Source: Dipylidium caninum (lineage: Eukaryota > Platyhelminthes > Cestoda > Cyclophyllidea > Dipylidiidae). From it: a DNA stretch of 64,000 bases. Where the stretch lies: positions 620,001 to 684,000 of the forward strand of contig QEYB01000926.1 of assembly GCA_017562135.1 (NCBI GenBank), in the 5' to 3' direction. Positions 13,801-25,400 of the stretch are shown piece after piece. The notes beneath the pieces were generated by a model. That model did no database searches. It saw nothing but the letters and a program-made list of their open reading frames with translations, and was not told the origin of the DNA. Each line of letters begins with the position of its first letter. Within the stretch, counting starts at the first letter, position 1. Both the position numbers and the translations under genes were made by a program.

Positions 13801-14631
13801 TCATATCTCCTGTGTCAAGTTTGTTTATTAATTAAGTTTTTGTGTTATCACAGAGAAATACCCTTTCGGAATCCCAAGCCACCGCTACCTCTGCCATGGC
13901 CTCCATTGTCGGCACTCAGTTGGCGCTAATTTTGGCCGCCCTTTGTGTGGTTGCCACTTTGTTTTCCGCCTACATTGTCTACTTAGCCTTTGCGTCTCCT
14001 AAACCTCCCCTTCTGGGTGGTTACGGCCCTCTTTTTGCAGTGAGTATTTTAATTCTTAGTGAACACCTCAAATGTTATCCCAAGTTATTGGTTTGTCGTA
14101 GATCTCGACACCCCTCATCCAGCTTCTCTTACAACACACCTGCACCGGCCTACCGGTCTGTTGCATGCCTGCCCGCCTACCGGATTGTCATCCATTTTGT
14201 GTGGATCTGAATTTTCCTTACATAGGTGTGATGTCTGTTGACTTTTGAATGTCGTCCTTCTCTAACATCAATTCCAAACCTCATGCAAGCCCTCACTCCA
14301 TACACCTTTCATTCTAAAATTTGTGTCAAAGGCGATCGCTTCGCCTATGTGTGCGTTTTCGATAATACTATGCTGTCCCCGTCATACAGGTGAAAGCTGA
14401 TTTACCTGCCACTAACCTTTCTACTCTCAGGTCCTGGCCTGGATTCTAATGACAGTAGCATTCGGCATCCAGAGGACATGGATAACCTTACATCTGGTGA
14501 AAAATGGAACTCAACGCAACCTTCGGATTTTGGGAATAGCCGGTCAAATTGGAGCTGCGGTTGGTGCTCTAATAAGCTTCCTTCTCACGGCCCAATTCAA
14601 AGTTTTTGTGGCCAAACCTCACTGCGCTTAA
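10884..14631 (+). CDS. Riboflavin transporter, SLC52A family, copy 1 (intact)
   Basis: Proton-independent plasma-membrane uptake of riboflavin is the known role of SLC52A (RFVT/RFT) proteins. Seven exons fit GT-AG junctions with consistent phases: 10884-11129, 11495-11671, 11795-12077, 13143-13376, 13471-13772, 13854-14039, 14431-14631. Together they give about 542 codons, longer than typical vertebrate members (about 450-470) mainly through the N terminus and the central loop. Exon 1 has the family signature: a first helix, then [18 protein letters not shown]. Exon 2 opens with NVGPLVY. Exon 3 carries [18 protein letters not shown] and [17 protein letters not shown], the most conserved SLC52A segments. 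Exon 4 holds a helix after a glycosylatable loop; exons 5-7 supply the remaining helices, ending [15 protein letters not shown]. About 11 membrane segments are expected. Its tail faces a second, inverted copy at 16.5-20.8 kb. Family assignment is firm; substrate is inferred from the family. Confidence 0.88.
11422..13735 (+). repeat. Left arm of near-identical inverted repeat (transporter exons 2-5)
   Basis: This segment matches the reverse complement of 17354-20153. The 94-nt intron between exons 4 and 5 (13377-13470) is identical base for base to 17619-17712. Exons 3 and 5 are almost identical. Similarity falls in the middle of intron 3 (about 12230-13040), so the arm is really two highly similar tracts flanking a diverged, length-variable centre. 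Outside the arm, exons 1, 6 and 7 are clearly diverged. Confidence 0.85.
12078..13142 (+). other. Intron 3 of transporter copy 1
   Basis: About 1.07 kb. It begins GTATGT and ends TTGTAG. The first 150 nt and last 100 nt match copy 2 closely; the centre is partly alignable only. A short GT run is near 12137. No internal gene is seen. Confidence 0.6.
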
Positions 14632-16553
14632 TGTTAACAGCAGAACACATAATCCTTCCCCTCTTCGCCCATTTATCATCGCGATCTCACCCTCCCTAGT
14701 CCTTACTGCCTTCCACCCCGTCTTGCTCAATCAAATTTTTCTACCCATTCTACCTCGACGATTACACGCAGCTGTACCTATTTAGTCTACGTGTCACATG
14801 CTGAATGCTGGCGTTGTAGTATGAGCGGTAAGTTGGTTTGGCTACCACTCGCTGGGATGAAGTGGTGATGGCCTTGAAGGTGGAGACTAAACCTGAATAT
14901 TTACTGGAAATTCCAGTCTTTTACGATGACTGCTTAGCGAGCGGAAATACGTTCACTGACAGTGGAGACGCGTTTGGAAGGAGTTCTTTTCAAGCCCTCC
15001 TAACTGGCAAACTGTGCTTGTAGTGGAATCGAGTGGAGTGGCACGACGAGGGTCATTTAGGTTATAGACCAGTTAGTGTTTGAGGTTTTCTTATCCACGT
15101 TTCGTTTTGTCGTAGATCTCGATTGCGACAGTACCGAGCTGATCATCGCATGCATTGGAGTGTGAACACGGCAGTAGGTAGACAATCGAAGTCAAAGCCA
15201 CATCAAAGAGTGACAGGAAGGGTGTTATCAATTCCGGACTGGTAGTCGTTTCCATACGAAGGGGTGATGGTGGGTCATCCTTCGTAAAGGTGACGAGATT
15301 AGTTCTTGCCTCCTTACTAACCGCCTACTATCGTCACTCGCTCAGCTGTGACGAATCACTCTGCCAATTCGCTTGCCAGTTTTAATCCCTAACTCGCTTA
15401 CGCGAAAGCTTAACACTTCGGCCTCGTCGACCAAATAGCCTCGACCCCACGCTCGAGGCGCCAGATGCGCCTTCGCGAGGCGGAGCATTGACTTCTAACC
15501 TCGACACGATATTTTTTCCACTGTAATGCTTTCAACGGGGTGCATAGTTCGAGTCATCTACATTCTACCGTAATTGTTACATGCTGTGTGCACTCTAAGA
15601 TCCTAACATGCTGGAACACCTGAGTTAGGCGATTAAACACTGACATTTAGTGTTTCTCGTTTCACCCTGCACCGGAGTCGTCATACACTGGTGATGGTCA
15701 CATTTTCTTGCCACCCTTGGCGAGGCAATTTGAACTATTCCACAACTTCCCACATGGCAGCTTTTACGTCATTTTTGGACGCTACTTCGCGGTAGAGACG
15801 TATCGGAGTGCCCCCCACCGTTTGAAATACACTCGTTGCCTCCCCATTTTAGGATTGGGCTTCAGGGAAGTCAGGGCGACAGATGGCTGTCGTTTTGATC
15901 CCCATTGTAATCTTCCCCCCCTCTCCGCTCTAGACTCTCTCTCTGCTTCCACTCCCACTTGCGGTAGAACTCGAGGGTTGACTCCAACGTCATCTGGGTC
16001 ACTCACATAACTTTTACAGCCCGTTTCACCGGTGTCGTGGACTTGCTTTTGCTCAGACAGTGAAGGATGTTTGGACCAACTGCTCTGCTCCAATAACCCA
16101 GCCGTCGGACACTGTCCCACGAGCGAATTAGCTTAGATCAGACTTAAACCCGAATAACTAATGGTACAACAAAAAGTGTGGATAGCAGAGGACTGTGAGG
16201 GAATTACTTAGGTGGACTTAGAAACAACGGGAGTGAGGGTAGATAGTAACGCTATCCCAAGAACCACTTATTTGGCTTGATGTCTACTGCCCATAAAGCG
16301 ACCTTTCAGTATGAAGGTCGGTGTCATCGGCAGACGGTCTACTTACCGAAAAGGGACTAATGTGTTATACAAAAAACAGTGTCATTTAGGAAAAGACAGC
16401 CGTATGGACTTCTGACACAGGAGAAATATAGAATGTCCGACAAGTAAGAAAATTCGATGCGGAACACAAATAAAGTCGACTGAGAGAGAAGAATGGAGTG
16501 AAAGGGAGAACACCCGGTCCGTAAGAATAATTAAAGTATGGCGGACGATCTGA
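14632..16553. other. Convergent spacer between the two transporter copies
   Basis: Both transporter genes end into this 1.9 kb stretch, so it should contain both 3' UTRs. I saw no clear AATAAA near either stop, no ORF with homology and no mobile element. It forms the loop of the inverted duplication. Confidence 0.5.
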
Positions 16554-19500
16554 TCATGTGCATGGTTCTTTGGACACGAAAACATTGAATTGGGCCGTGA
16601 GAAGGAAGCTTATTAGAGCACCAAGCGCTGCTCCAATTTGACTGGTTATTCCCAGACTTCGAAGGTTGCGTTGAGTTCCATTTTTTACGAGATGTAGGGT
16701 GATCCATGTCCTCTGGATGCTGAATGCTGCTGTCATCAGAACCCACGCCAGCACCTAAGAGTAGAAGTGCCTGTGACAGACAAGGTAACTTTCTTCCGTG
16801 TGGCGACCACCGACGTGTTATCACGCACACGTCATAGAATTAATTATTCATGTCATTAGCGGTGCACAACTACTATTCTATGAGGCATGGTAATGTCGTA
16901 CAAATATGCTTCGATAATGATCTACTTTTAGTCGAGTAATTGACGTTTCGACTGCATTTTGGTAAGATTACAGCAAAAGCAAGACATGGCTAAACAATGG
17001 GTGAGAAAAGAGAATAGAGAAAAGGAGCCTTGAGAAAGGGATAAGATTTTACCGAGGAGACTTGCCCAAAACCTCCCAACTTTGGCGGGGATGGAGACGA
17101 AGCAGCGAGAAAAGTTATGTACCCAGCAAAGAAAGAGCCAACCACGCATAACAGGACCAGAATTAGTCCTAATCGGAGGCCACCAATAGACGACATCGGC
17201 GTTTGCTGCGGCGAGTTCTCATGATCATTACCGTTGCTAAAGTCGGAAAACTCCTGCGACGCAAACACACTTGAAGGAATAACAGGTCAAGAGAAGGATT
17301 TGATATTTAACACCACTTGACTAACAGGAAGAGAACGTCGGAAGCAGCAGCAGAGAATGCGTCGCATCCACAGACCGACCTGGTCGTAGCCGTAAATAGC
17401 AGTGACGATAAGCGCCACTATCGGTGCCGCCAGACCGGATAGTGTTACAGCCAAATGGAAGGTGTGTGTGTTGTAGGCCGCAGTTGAGAAGGACTGCAGT
17501 GAGGGCAGCAGTCCGTTGGTTAAGCAGCTCGAGTAACCCGACAGAAGGAAGCAGACCCAGAGGAGAAGCCTCTCATTCATCACCCTTGCATCAGCAGCCT
17601 TCGCTTCTCCACCATCGCCTATGTAGACAGATCAAGCGATCACTTAGTCCGTGTAAGGCCACACAGAGAGGCGTGTGTCACAAGGAAAAGGTGGGGCACA
17701 CTGCCAACTCACCAGTCGACGTGGAGACGAGGTCCGTTGCCTTCTCACTCCTTTTCGACTCGGTTGGAAGAGAGTGGTGGCGTTGGTAGGCCAAGCGTCA
17801 CAGACCGTCCCCCAGACCCATGGGTAGGCAGTCGAGTAGAATGAACGCCAACAAACTCAGGCCTGTCGTGATCCCCACTAGACCCATGAACGTCGAAACC
17901 CCGAAGTTGGGCGGCGCGTACACTGGATGGTATTCCGTGGTCCCGTTCTCTACAAGCATACGCAGTCGTAATTGCAATCTCCAGCCACCCAACACCGCAG
18001 TCACCTCCAACGCCGCTGTCTCTCAGCCACCTCCACCACCAACTCATTTTCACACAAAATTTCATGTCACTCCACTTGTCCTGCCCCATCTATGCTTACT
18101 TCTACAACCTAGTGTCTTGTACCTTCTCTCGCATTCTTTATCTACACAAACACACGCACACAAGCAGACGCTCCGGCCGTCTGTATACACTGTCACCGCC
18201 GCCAACGTAGCGGCCAGATGATGACACCTTCTGTTGCCACAGATATGCAGCATTAACAACCAATAACGAGCAGTGATAGGCCGATGAGGAAAAAGTTGGA
18301 AGAAAAGGTGAAATCTTCTAAACCGCGGTTCAGAGCATTTCTAATTAACTGTGGGTATCGCCACTGCACCTCGCAGATTCAACGATATGTCGACGAAGCA
18401 ATTACAGAGCTCACTCACCAACATGACAAGAAACTGCACACTCACACCGACTACCAACATATCTGTCGCAAATGTTTTCTCTCAGTCTCTCCATCAATCA
18501 CATCGCGCGTTTTTGTGCGTAAAGATTTCGAATAGAAGTTCACTCATTTCTCTCAGTCGCAGATGGGTGCCAACGCGGTTTTCCACGCACCATCTCCTCC
18601 TTCTCAAATCTCACCGCCAGTCAAACCTCAAAACTGCAAGGGACACGTGACTGATGGACACATAACATGGTATTATGGCGAGGTCAACTAGCGACAATGA
18701 CACAAAATGGCGGGCAAGCGTCGCATTGCCCCACCGACGAAGACTTATCAGTCGAGTTGTGTAAAATATTTTGTTGAACGCTAATTTCTCGTCAACTTCT
18801 CAGTCTCCCATTCTACCTCCAATCTAACTCTGTTCTGTTCATGATCGTGCCTCAGTCATATTCTCCACTCTTAGGCGCACTAACACACAGAGCACCTCAT
18901 GTCTGGCTGGACATCTTGTTCACGTGCAATCAGAGCCTCACCGTTCTGATGACTACTGACTGCTTGACGTCGTTTTCTCACACCGCCATCCCATTATTCG
19001 CCAATACTCGAGCCACGACCAGAAAACTACATCAGAAATACCCTTCGAGTATGGATATCAGACAATTCAAAAACCTTTTACGTTCAAGTGCCATTAGCAC
19101 CTATCCATTTACCCTCTGCCACGATGTACTTTCAACCACTAACGAACCGGGTCACAATAAGGTAGGTCTACGAGTACCCCTAGTCGCAATCGCATAAACT
19201 TATGAGCAGGAGAGGGAGCCACTACCTCTCCTCAAGCGTTTTCAGCATTCTTAGCTCCTCTACGGATCACACATACACTCGCCTACTTCTTCACTGTCAG
19301 TGTGATGATTTGAGACAGCCTATCATTCTGCACCAGTCACGAAGGAAAGAGAAGTGAAGCAGAAGGCTCCACACTGGTTCTCAGTTCAACACAAACCTTG
19401 CAGCTACGAGGATCTTCACACATACACACACACAAACACGTTGAAACAGAATCATGGGTGAAGACTGCGACGCATATCGATGGATTACATACCATTGATG

Positions 19501-20833
19501 TACGGCACGCAGCTTGGCTCCGTGGTCACACCTTGAGCGAGGGCGTAGAGACTGGGCAACAGACCAGAACTCATCTCTCCAAATATCAGCGCACCTGCAT
19601 ACACCGCTGGCATATTCGCCAGGTACGCGATGAAGGTCACCGAAGACATGCAGTCAATCATACCCAACGCAAAGGTCAACACAAAAAGTCCCAGACTGTG
19701 ACCGTACAGCGCCTCTTGTGTGCCCGACCCTCCAGGCACCGCATTCGCGGGCAGACCCGGCAACACGACCACCGCCTGCAAGCAACAACAATAACGTCAC
19801 ACCTGCACCCCTCAGTCCACGCCCAACTCCCATCTACACATGCATACTCAACCCCACATCCAGCAATGCACACCTCGTCAAACCTCTCTACTAACGTTAC
19901 ATCCCAGAATTTCATCAACAAAATTGAGGGCAATCAGGCCCACAATGAGAATGGTGTAGTTGGCCAGACGTTCGGGTGGTTGAATTAAGCGCAGGCACCG
20001 ATTGCTCCCGCCGATTGCGTCCCGAAGGAGTGACCGATCCGAGTTAAGAAGACGTATACCAAGGGTCCCACGTTAGCTATCTGGAGAGCCAGAAAGACAG
20101 CAGGTATGAGAGCAATATGCCGACGTAGATTCAATTACTATCCATGGTGAGCACTCCACTTAGCTTAATAACGCTTGCGGAAACAACAAAGAAAGCCTCT
20201 GGAAACCTCCCATTTACGAGTGTAAAGTGCAACCTTTAATAGGGTAGTCAGTTGTCAGTTATATTGGAACTTTAGTGAAATAAGTATAGGACAAATTTAA
20301 ACTCTCAGGTCAACAGTTGAGAGATCTGTACACACACTAGTGATCGACGGACTTGGTGTCAAGAGATGGAATTATCTTAATTCGATTCACTATTTTTTCA
20401 ATATTTGTGTAAAATCATCTTTCAACATCTCCCTTTTTCAGTACACGAAAAGCAGTACAACACTGAGCTGTGCAGTAAATATGATTTTAACAGCAATGCA
20501 TCCCATATCAATATACTATGACAAGTTATTTTTTATCGTAACCTTTAATTACAACTATCGTAGTCAAGCGCACAATTTACAAAATACCTGAATTATAACG
20601 GAGAGGTAGGCAGGGAGAATCCAACCTTCTGGTAGAACATTGACTAGAATGGGTAGCTCCATCCAGAGTCCATTTATAGCCACCCAGGAACTGATGCCAA
20701 AAACCAGCAAAAGCCCTGCATTGAGCCATGAGAAAGATATTTGCGCCACATTGTCATCTTCGGAATCGAGGACTGAACGACTGGTGTGGACCTCAATTAC
20801 ATCAGATTCGTCTTCTGCTAGGTTGAAAGACAT
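16554..20833 (-). pseudogene. Riboflavin transporter, SLC52A family, copy 2 (frameshifted)
   Basis: Same seven-exon layout as copy 1, read on the minus strand: 20588-20833, 19901-20080, 19493-19775, 17713-17949, 17326-17618, 17053-17253, 16554-16754. The start is the ATG at 20833, which makes exon 1 82 codons, as in copy 1. Exon 3 is nearly identical to copy 1 and exon 5 nearly so. Exon 2 has three extra single bases relative to copy 1 (near 20016, 20008 and 19924), and exon 4 has two extra G and one extra T near 17795-17815. Each exon is therefore longer by exactly 3 nt, but the shifted frame between the insertions contains stops. Exon 6 is strongly diverged yet open and keeps its helix; exon 7 is open and well conserved ([13 protein letters not shown]). 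Because ends and phases are preserved, either this copy decayed recently or the extra bases are assembly errors. Would transport riboflavin if intact. Confidence 0.72.
17354..20153 (-). repeat. Right arm of near-identical inverted repeat (transporter exons 2-5)
   Basis: Reverse-complement partner of 11422-13735. It is about 0.5 kb longer, mostly because its intron 3 (17950-19492) is about 1.5 kb against 1.07 kb. The similarity starts abruptly inside exon 5 (after the codons for RIL) and stops about 70 nt upstream of exon 2. Confidence 0.85.
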
Positions 20834-22465
20834 TCCGGCCAAAGAGTCATCAAATATTTCTAGAAGGTGATAACGCTATTCAGAAAGAATAAAAACAAAT
20901 GACACGCAACATTGATACATGATACATCTTCTAGGGTGTTAAAACTATGAAGATTCGGTCAATCTCGACTGGTGTGTCCCATCAACTAATTACCGAAATA
21001 ATTTTCTCCACGTAGTCAAATGAGAGACTAACCGTCCAGAATGAAAACACTACCAAAAAGTTATATTAGGGAAAAGAGGTTATAATCGCACGCACCGGAT
21101 TATAAGTGAACCGATTAAAGCAGAACCACTATCACGCGATGTGTTCAAAGGCTAATTCTCAAGGTTATCTTTAGTGGATTTAATAGGTTGTTTAAAAGGC
21201 CCGACTATACAAGTTAGTTAAATTGCAAGGTTACAAAGCCTCTATAACAGCTGAGCATAATAGACAACATGATTAAAGAAAGACGTAGAAAAACATCCCA
21301 TGCGGAGTCACTTCTGTGACTAATGAAGAAACCCCATGGCATTAAACAAGTAAATTAAAAAAATAAAGATAAATTTGTGAATACCCGATGATTGAGAGCC
21401 TCCTTAAACGCCCACAGGCCCTGAGTGACATGTGGTTGCGCGATGCAAGGTAAGGAAAACCAATTCATCCCGAAATTTAAATATTGCGTTGATGTTGCTG
21501 AAATTCAGCTAACTCCAACGTAAGAACATCCTAGAACAATTGTTTGTGCGGGCGATACCTTGTCCATCCGCCGCCATTCTCAAGCTTACAGCATAGAGTA
21601 GAGGGCTGTTTTGGTCAGGCGCTCTAAAAACGACGCCCTGCAAAAGATTTCGTTGCCAAAGCCCCCTTGTTGACCATTTTTTCAAGGCAGCGAAGTCGAG
21701 TAGCTGGAAGGTTAGGGGCGAAATCAACAACAAACTGTTTAAATGGCATTATTGCTGTGTGACACCGAATAATATTCCACGTGAATTTTAGTGATACTTA
21801 TGATGTGGAATAAGGTCGATGTATACATGCATATAACATCCGTAAACACGCTACCGGTGGGGGCCAGTGTCCGTCTTAAGGCGGTTCTTTTTCCCTATCC
21901 ATTTAAGACATTTTTGATATATTAATTTATGCAAATCATTCCTCGTAGCGTGTTAAATATAGTTATTTGTTACTTGACTGTATTCGTATCCCACTTTTTG
22001 CGGATAAATGAAATATCATGGCAGCAATTACGGCCGCATCCTTACAACTATTTAAACTGGCTGCCGCACCATATGAAAGCACCTGGTCGCCTGAATGGGG
22101 TATGGTTATTCGTACATATTTTTACTCAATTGTTGTACTCTGATGTCAGGGCACATTAACTTTCCAAATTTGCCGGCGTGTCTCTTGGCCAGGATTCTGT
22201 TTCCAACGTACTACACAAATTTCATTTGCATTAACCAGGTTCTTATGCCATTGCTATATCAAAGTCATATTGTTTGATTTATTAAAAGGGTATACATTTC
22301 CATTCGCTTTGCTTTAAATTGCTTGAGTTTTGCGCTGGTACGTGGGCTTCTTCACTGCCGCTGTAGTGGCTTGGGAACTTTTAACTTATTTCTAAGCATG
22401 TATTTTAAGTTATTTTGTTGTCATTCCAATTCAACTTCAGTCTTTTTTAATTTGTCTGGGTTAGT
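20834..22465. other. Interval between transporter copy 2 and protease gene
   Basis: A candidate acceptor (CTTCTAG, minus strand) lies about 28 nt upstream of the copy 2 ATG, again hinting at a 5' leader exon or trans-splicing. The two neighbouring genes are divergently transcribed from this 1.6 kb, which should include both promoters. No other gene is seen. Confidence 0.45.
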
Positions 22466-25400
22466 ATGTTTTCATTCTCGAAAGACAAACATCCCAAACA
22501 ATCACCCACAGAATATATTGATGACACCTCATGTGTCATTCGAGACAAAATCTCCCTCAGCCGCCCCGGCCTACCAAATTTGGGAAATACTTGCTACATC
22601 AATGCAACACTGCAATGCCTACTCACCATCCCTCCTCTGGTGGACTGGTTAATAAAGCAGGCGGATCGAGTCCCCTGTACAGCATCAAACACGGGAACCC
22701 CTCTTCTAACTCCTGTTCTTCAAAATTGGTGTTCGCAATTGTCAACAACAATTATGTTAAGGAATTGGAAGAATTCCGAGGAATTCTCGGCAAACTTCAC
22801 AAAGTTTGTATTGTCTACCCTTTTATATAATGTGTTTCAGTATTTCTATCTGAAAAATCATTTCTGTTTGCGTGCAGGTTTTTGAGGAACCACAAGCACA
22901 AGATGCCCAAGAATTTTTGCTCTTTTTGATCAACCGCCTTCGTGATGAGGCGTCGCCAAACCTTGGAGGACAAGGGCAATTGCCGGAAATTCTGAGAATA
23001 TTTGAGGGCACACTTCAAACACGACTCTCTTGTTCAATGTGTCAATCTAACAGGAAGGGAATGGGTTTGTACTTAACCAACGCATCGAAATCCAATGGGT
23101 TAAAGGGCAATCGCGAAGTCTTCCTCTCTCTCTCCGTCCCCATAACCCCTGTCCCAGGATCAATTGAAGGAGGCTACAGACTCAGCGGAGAAAAATGTCT
23201 GCGATTTAAATGTTGTTTTTAATGAAATCAGCCCCAGTGAATCGGTGAGTCCCTACACTGAGTTTTCTCCTTTTCAACTGTATATGTAACTATCGTGCTT
23301 CTCTAGTCTGTATGCCATCGGCATTTGGTGAAAGTACACCCAAACTCAGACATTCAAAGAGTTTATAAGCAAGTTCTCTTATTCCTCTCAGGCTGTGTCA
23401 GTACAGCCTCAGCTACTAACTCATTCGCTTCCAAGTCCCCCGGATCATCAAGCAAACTTTATCGAAATTCGAAAGAGCTTCTTCATGAAGAGTGCGCTTC
23501 GTCATCCTCTACGTCTTTTGACTCCGTCCTCCTCGTACAGGCCAAATCCACTGGATTTGGTGATTGGTTTCTGGCAAGTATACGTTTGATTTTAATTTAA
23601 CTTTTTGCTCTGATGGGACTTCAATACACCGTATTTTGTACTTGCATCATACTTACTCTAAATCGCGTTTGTGTTTATTTCCTAGATGAGAAAAAGTTTG
23701 TTCTCAATGCGCCTCTCCCTAAATGTCTATCCTCAATATTGTTTTGACTAGGTAAAGTGGCTATTGCCGCGGGAAGAGGTGGTTTCCTAAGTAGTCCTAG
23801 AGAGTTCAAAAGGCTACCTTCTTTAAGCTATTGCCATGCATGAGTCCAACAAAAACCGGTTGCACAACTGCACACATTAGGAGTAAACCATATTTTTTGC
23901 TTTATCCTTCTTTGTTATTTTAAGTCGAGTTTTTCTTGAAGCTCACGATGCCTTTAAAACTATACCGTGATTGTTATCATTATCTAAAAAGTAGTTGACT
24001 TGTAGCCATCTTTCCTCAACTAAATGGTGGATATTCTGTTCTTATTAAGTGGATCACAGAAGAATTAAAGGATAAATAATTAAAATAACGATACTGATTC
24101 ACATCTTTAGGAAAGTTCCGGTCGTGCTGTTGACCTGACGGACGGATTGAACGTGGAGGATGACTTTAGCGTGATATCTCCTGCTGTGACAGAGTCAGTG
24201 AGGCAAAGTCTACTCACTGGTGACGCTCTGTTCATTGTTCATCTCTCATCCAGCTGTTCCCCTTCGAAAACCTCTGAGGTAGAGACTGGCTGCGAGGTGT
24301 TGGATTCTACTACTTCTGCTGTAAGTTAATTCCTGGTCCTAAAGTTATTTGATCCAGCCTACAATTCACCAGACCCTCATTATTCTGTTCCCTTCCCATC
24401 ACTAGGCTAAAAAGTGCGAATCTTAAGAAAGTAGGCGACACTGCTTTGATAGTCTGCAATGGAGAGTCCGGAGCATAATTGCATGTTTGAGGCTTTTGGC
24501 CAATCCTCGAGGTGTGACAATAATAGTTATTTTTTATATGAAGTAAAAGATGGCAATCGTGTTATATGCTATGTTTTTTATTTCGACTGTAGCCATTATT
24601 TAAGGGCCTATCTGAGCTTTGGCTTGTCACTTTTTATATGTGCATATGCCAGCTAATTACCAGTATACAAGTTATTACACATCTCTCACATGTGCATTTC
24701 ATTAATCGTCTCTTCCAAACTTAATGTGGAATAAGTAGTGAAAGTAAGCGGAGAGCGTCATAGACCTACTCATTGGTAGAGTATCTGATCGGTCTTAGCT
24801 ACTGCATTGCCAATTATGAGACCCTCACTTATGTGAGTTGCGTTTTGCGTGAAGTGCTTTCCCCACCCTCCGTCCATCCTTCTCGCCCTTCTTCCCTGCG
24901 GCTTACGCTCTGCTATTCCTCACTCTAACCATTTCCTACTTATTCCTCTTCTGTTTTTCTTTCTATCTGTAGCTAGACGATAGCCACATGCAACTACTTT
25001 TAATTCACGTGGAGGGAGGAGATAGATATCCTTATTCTGAATGCTCATCCGAAGAAATAAATCCCATTCAAGTCGCCAACTTTCGAAGATTCTCGCCTCC
25101 CATCAACGTGACTGTGAGTTAATTCGTATTACATCATTCTTCCCTCCCATTACCGACTTTAAATGCTGTGCATTTCTAATTCCGTATCCGAGTCCGTGTT
25201 AGTACCCAGCTAAGGGATAGCTTCACTATTCCAATTTTTCCATCACTTATTAGTCGCAAGACCGAACCTAATGCCAATGAGAATTTCAAAATAATTGCGA
25301 AGCCTCTTCTTTAGGGCAATTGCTTCCCTCACTTTTAGCGCAACCTGAAAACTTTCTACATGCGATCACAGACCTCTCTTACGTGATCTCGATGTTTATC

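Noticed and set aside
14092..15124. Sixteen-nt direct repeat TTGTCGTAGATCTCGA at about 14093 and 15109
   Set aside because: Too short and with no extended similarity; it may be a trace of the local duplication history but cannot be supported.
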